Shown here: one piece after another, positions 6,997 through 8,095 of the stretch
Position numbering within the stretch: the first letter of the stretch is position 1
How the letters are laid out: every line of letters begins with the position of its first letter
Assembly (NCBI GenBank): GCA_013697265.1
Contig: JACCXE010000449.1
Location: 1-8,095, forward strand
DNA: 8,095 nucleotides
Reading direction: 5' to 3'
Source of the DNA: Actinomycetota bacterium
GTDB lineage: Bacteria > Actinomycetota > Acidimicrobiia > Acidimicrobiales > JACCXE01
The notes under the pieces: model-generated
What the model was told of the DNA's origin: nothing
Databases searched by the model: none
What the model saw: only the letters and a program-made list of their open reading frames with translations
Program-made: the position numbers and the translations under genes

Positions 6997-7608
6997 CTAC
7001 TCGTCGTGGATGTGGCGGAACGTGACGCTGATCCGGGCACCGGCCTCACGAACCTTGGGCACCGTGTGTTCCCATTGGCGTTGCATCAGCCCACCGCAGA
7101 CAATCAGATCGCCGGGGCCAGGATTGAAACGGGTCGACGGGCCGCCGCCGTAGGGGCGCACGAGGAACCGCCGCTGCGAGCCCAGCGTCAGAATTCCGAC
7201 GAAGGGATAGGGGTTGGACCGCGGGATTTTGTCGCGATGCCAGGCCACCGAATCGCGACCGTCGCGGTAAAGGTTGAGCCAACCCGAGTTGAACTTGATG
7301 CCGTAACGCTCGGTGAGGGCGGCACGGGCCTGCATGAGCACGGGAGCCACAGTCTTGACATGGGCTTCGCTCCAGCCCGAGCTGAGGCGGGGCTCGGGCA
7401 ACTTGTTACCCCACATGATCCGATCGCGCTGCTTCCACGGCGCCTCGCGGGCGAGAGCGGCGAACACGTCGTCGGCCCCGGTGAGCCAGTTCGGCACGAC
7501 CTCGATCCACGAGTCGTCGTCGAGGTTGACGCGTTCGGCGTTACGGAACGACGGGTCGATCGACGGTGGGGCGGCACCAAGTAGCGAGGTCTGCCAAGCC
7601 AAGTCCAC
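6997..7608 (-). CDS. AlkB-like Fe(II)/2-oxoglutarate-dependent dioxygenase (alkylation repair)
   Basis: AlkB enzymes remove methyl and etheno lesions from bases in DNA or RNA by oxidative dealkylation, using Fe(II), O2 and 2-oxoglutarate. With the start at GTG 7608 the product is 203 residues. The iron ligands are visible as HRD (residues 124-126, in VAWHRDK) and the distal His in WEHTVP (181). The family-specific RxxxxxR motif is RISVTFR (192-198), in which the first Arg should bind 2-oxoglutarate. NLYRDGRDSVAWH, LGSQRRFLVRP and GDLIVCGG are further AlkB landmarks. I chose 7608 because it gives the usual short N-terminus (DLAWQTSLLG) and sits correctly behind a possible promoter. A GTG at 7650 is the alternative; it adds 14 residues and overlaps the upstream gene by 8 bases. 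All catalytic residues are present, so it should be active. Confidence 0.9.
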   Translation of the reverse strand: MDLAWQTSLLGAAPPSIDPSFRNAERVNLDDDSWIEVVPNWLTGADDVFAALAREAPWKQRDRIMWGNKLPEPRLSSGWSEAHVKTVAPVLMQARAALTERYGIKFNSGWLNLYRDGRDSVAWHRDKIPRSNPYPFVGILTLGSQRRFLVRPYGGGPSTRFNPGPGDLIVCGGLMQRQWEHTVPKVREAGARISVTFRHIHDE

Positions 7609-7615
7609 GGCGCAC

Positions 7616-7646
7616 AGGGTACCCGAACGTATGTTTGCCGCGTCAC
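7616..7646 (-). promoter_or_regulatory. Possible promoter giving a leaderless mRNA for the AlkB-like gene
   Basis: A -10-like TACCCT (TAnnnT, 7616-7621) lies 7 bases before the GTG at 7608, so transcription would start at or next to the initiation codon. A weak -35-like GTGACG (7641-7646) is 19 bases upstream of it. No ribosome binding site is seen before the GTG, in line with a leaderless message, which is common in actinobacteria. Both hexamers are imperfect, so this is tentative. Confidence 0.3.
7624..7637. promoter_or_regulatory. Degenerate LexA/SOS-box-like inverted repeat upstream of the AlkB-like gene
   Basis: The plus strand reads CGAAC-GTAT-GTTTG, an inverted repeat with one mismatch between the 5-base arms. 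The actinobacterial LexA box is built as CGAAC-N4-GTTCG, so one half is perfect and the other differs at one base. It lies within the -35/-10 spacer of the possible promoter, where a repressor would block RNA polymerase. The gene downstream is a DNA repair enzyme, which makes damage control plausible. It remains a short, imperfect match and could be chance. Confidence 0.3.
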
Positions 7647-8095
7647 GCACCGATCACGTCGAGAACCCGGGCGAAGCGGGCCACCTCGGCAGGGTCGAAC
7701 TTCACGCCCACCGTCAGCGCCTGGAACCCGCACATCAATCGGAACGCACAGGCCCGGGCGATGTCGGGCGCTGCGACCTCGTCGAGCAATGCCTCCTCGC
7801 CGCCGAACCAAACCACGCCCTCCACCGTGATCTGCGCGTCGACTGAGGCCGGCGTGCGCCAACCGGGTGACACGTCGATGAGCGCGATCGTGGCGACTGC
7901 GGCCTCGGCCAAGGTGTTGCCGGCGACGTCACCGTGGACTACTTGACACTGCGCTTGCTCCCCGGCGGCGAGTGGCGGACCCGCAGCGCGCGCCCGCTCC
8001 CACTCGGACCATTCGGGCACGTCGTAGATCGCCTGTTCCGGCAAAGGCGCGCCGTGCCACACCGTGCGCTCGGCGCGAGCCCAGCGGTGCGAGCG
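7643..8095 (-). CDS. TIGR02569-like kinase-fold protein, 5' end cut by the window edge
   Basis: The frame is open from 8095 to the TGA at 7645-7643, giving 150 visible C-terminal residues; the true start lies outside the window. The segment QVVHGDVAGNTL, then ALIDVSPGWR and DAQITVEGVVWFGG, matches the actinobacterial family TIGR02569 from memory. That family is uncharacterised and has an aminoglycoside phosphotransferase / protein kinase-like fold. The HGD..GN stretch corresponds to the catalytic loop, and the Asp of IDVSP to the metal-binding Asp, so phosphotransfer is conceivable but unproven. A GTG at 8062 could be taken for a start, but the preceding residues (RWARAERTVWHG) read like family sequence, so I treat the gene as truncated. 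It ends just before the AlkB-like gene, with which it may be co-transcribed. Confidence 0.7.
   Translation of the reverse strand, partial: RSHRWARAERTVWHGAPLPEQAIYDVPEWSEWERARAAGPPLAAGEQAQCQVVHGDVAGNTLAEAAVATIALIDVSPGWRTPASVDAQITVEGVVWFGGEEALLDEVAAPDIARACAFRLMCGFQALTVGVKFDPAEVARFARVLDVIGA

Overview
The window is a stretch of a high-GC bacterial chromosome in which every gene I can support lies on the minus strand, so it reads biologically from position 8095 down to 1. The protein sequences look actinobacterial: there is a TIGR02569-type kinase-fold protein, a family known mainly from actinobacteria, and the ribosomal proteins carry long Ala/Pro/Glu-rich C-terminal tails. A deep-branching class such as Acidimicrobiia would fit, but that placement is inference and no 16S or marker search was possible.

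Upstream block (8095 to 6098): a TIGR02569-like protein cut by the window edge, then an AlkB-type Fe(II)/2-oxoglutarate dioxygenase (alkylated nucleic acid repair), then a short Gfo/Idh/MocA-type NAD(P)-dependent oxidoreductase. They are tightly spaced and co-directional. The AlkB-like gene also appears to have its own promoter, with a degenerate SOS/LexA-like inverted repeat in the -35/-10 spacer and a -10 placed so that the mRNA could be leaderless.

Control region (6097 to 5891): 207 bases without a credible gene. It holds a plausible sigma-70-type promoter, an inverted repeat flanking its -10, and a leader of about 160 nt with three hairpins. The last of these is very strong and sits just upstream of rplC. 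There is no U-tract, so it looks more like a regulatory leader than a simple terminator.

Ribosomal protein operon (5890 to 65): rplC-rplD-rplW-rplB-rpsS-rplV-rpsC-rplP-rpmC-rpsQ-rplN (L3, L4, L23, L2, S19, L22, S3, L16, L29, S17, L14). This is the conserved S10 operon order running into the first gene of the spc operon. The genes abut or overlap by 1 to 4 bases (TAATG, TGATG and ATGA junctions) or are separated by at most 7 bases, which implies one transcript and translational coupling. Two departures from the usual order stand out. rpsJ (S10), normally first, is not in front of rplC. At the other end, rplX (L24), normally right after rplN, does not begin within the 64 bases available. Three of the proteins (L4, L22, S3) have unusual acidic C-terminal extensions, and those of L22 and S3 also carry His-rich, metal-binding-like stretches.

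I see no mobile element, CRISPR array, tRNA, rRNA or clear novel defence system. The most notable features are the L22 and S3 tails, the structured leader, the rearranged operon ends and the candidate SOS control of the AlkB-like gene.
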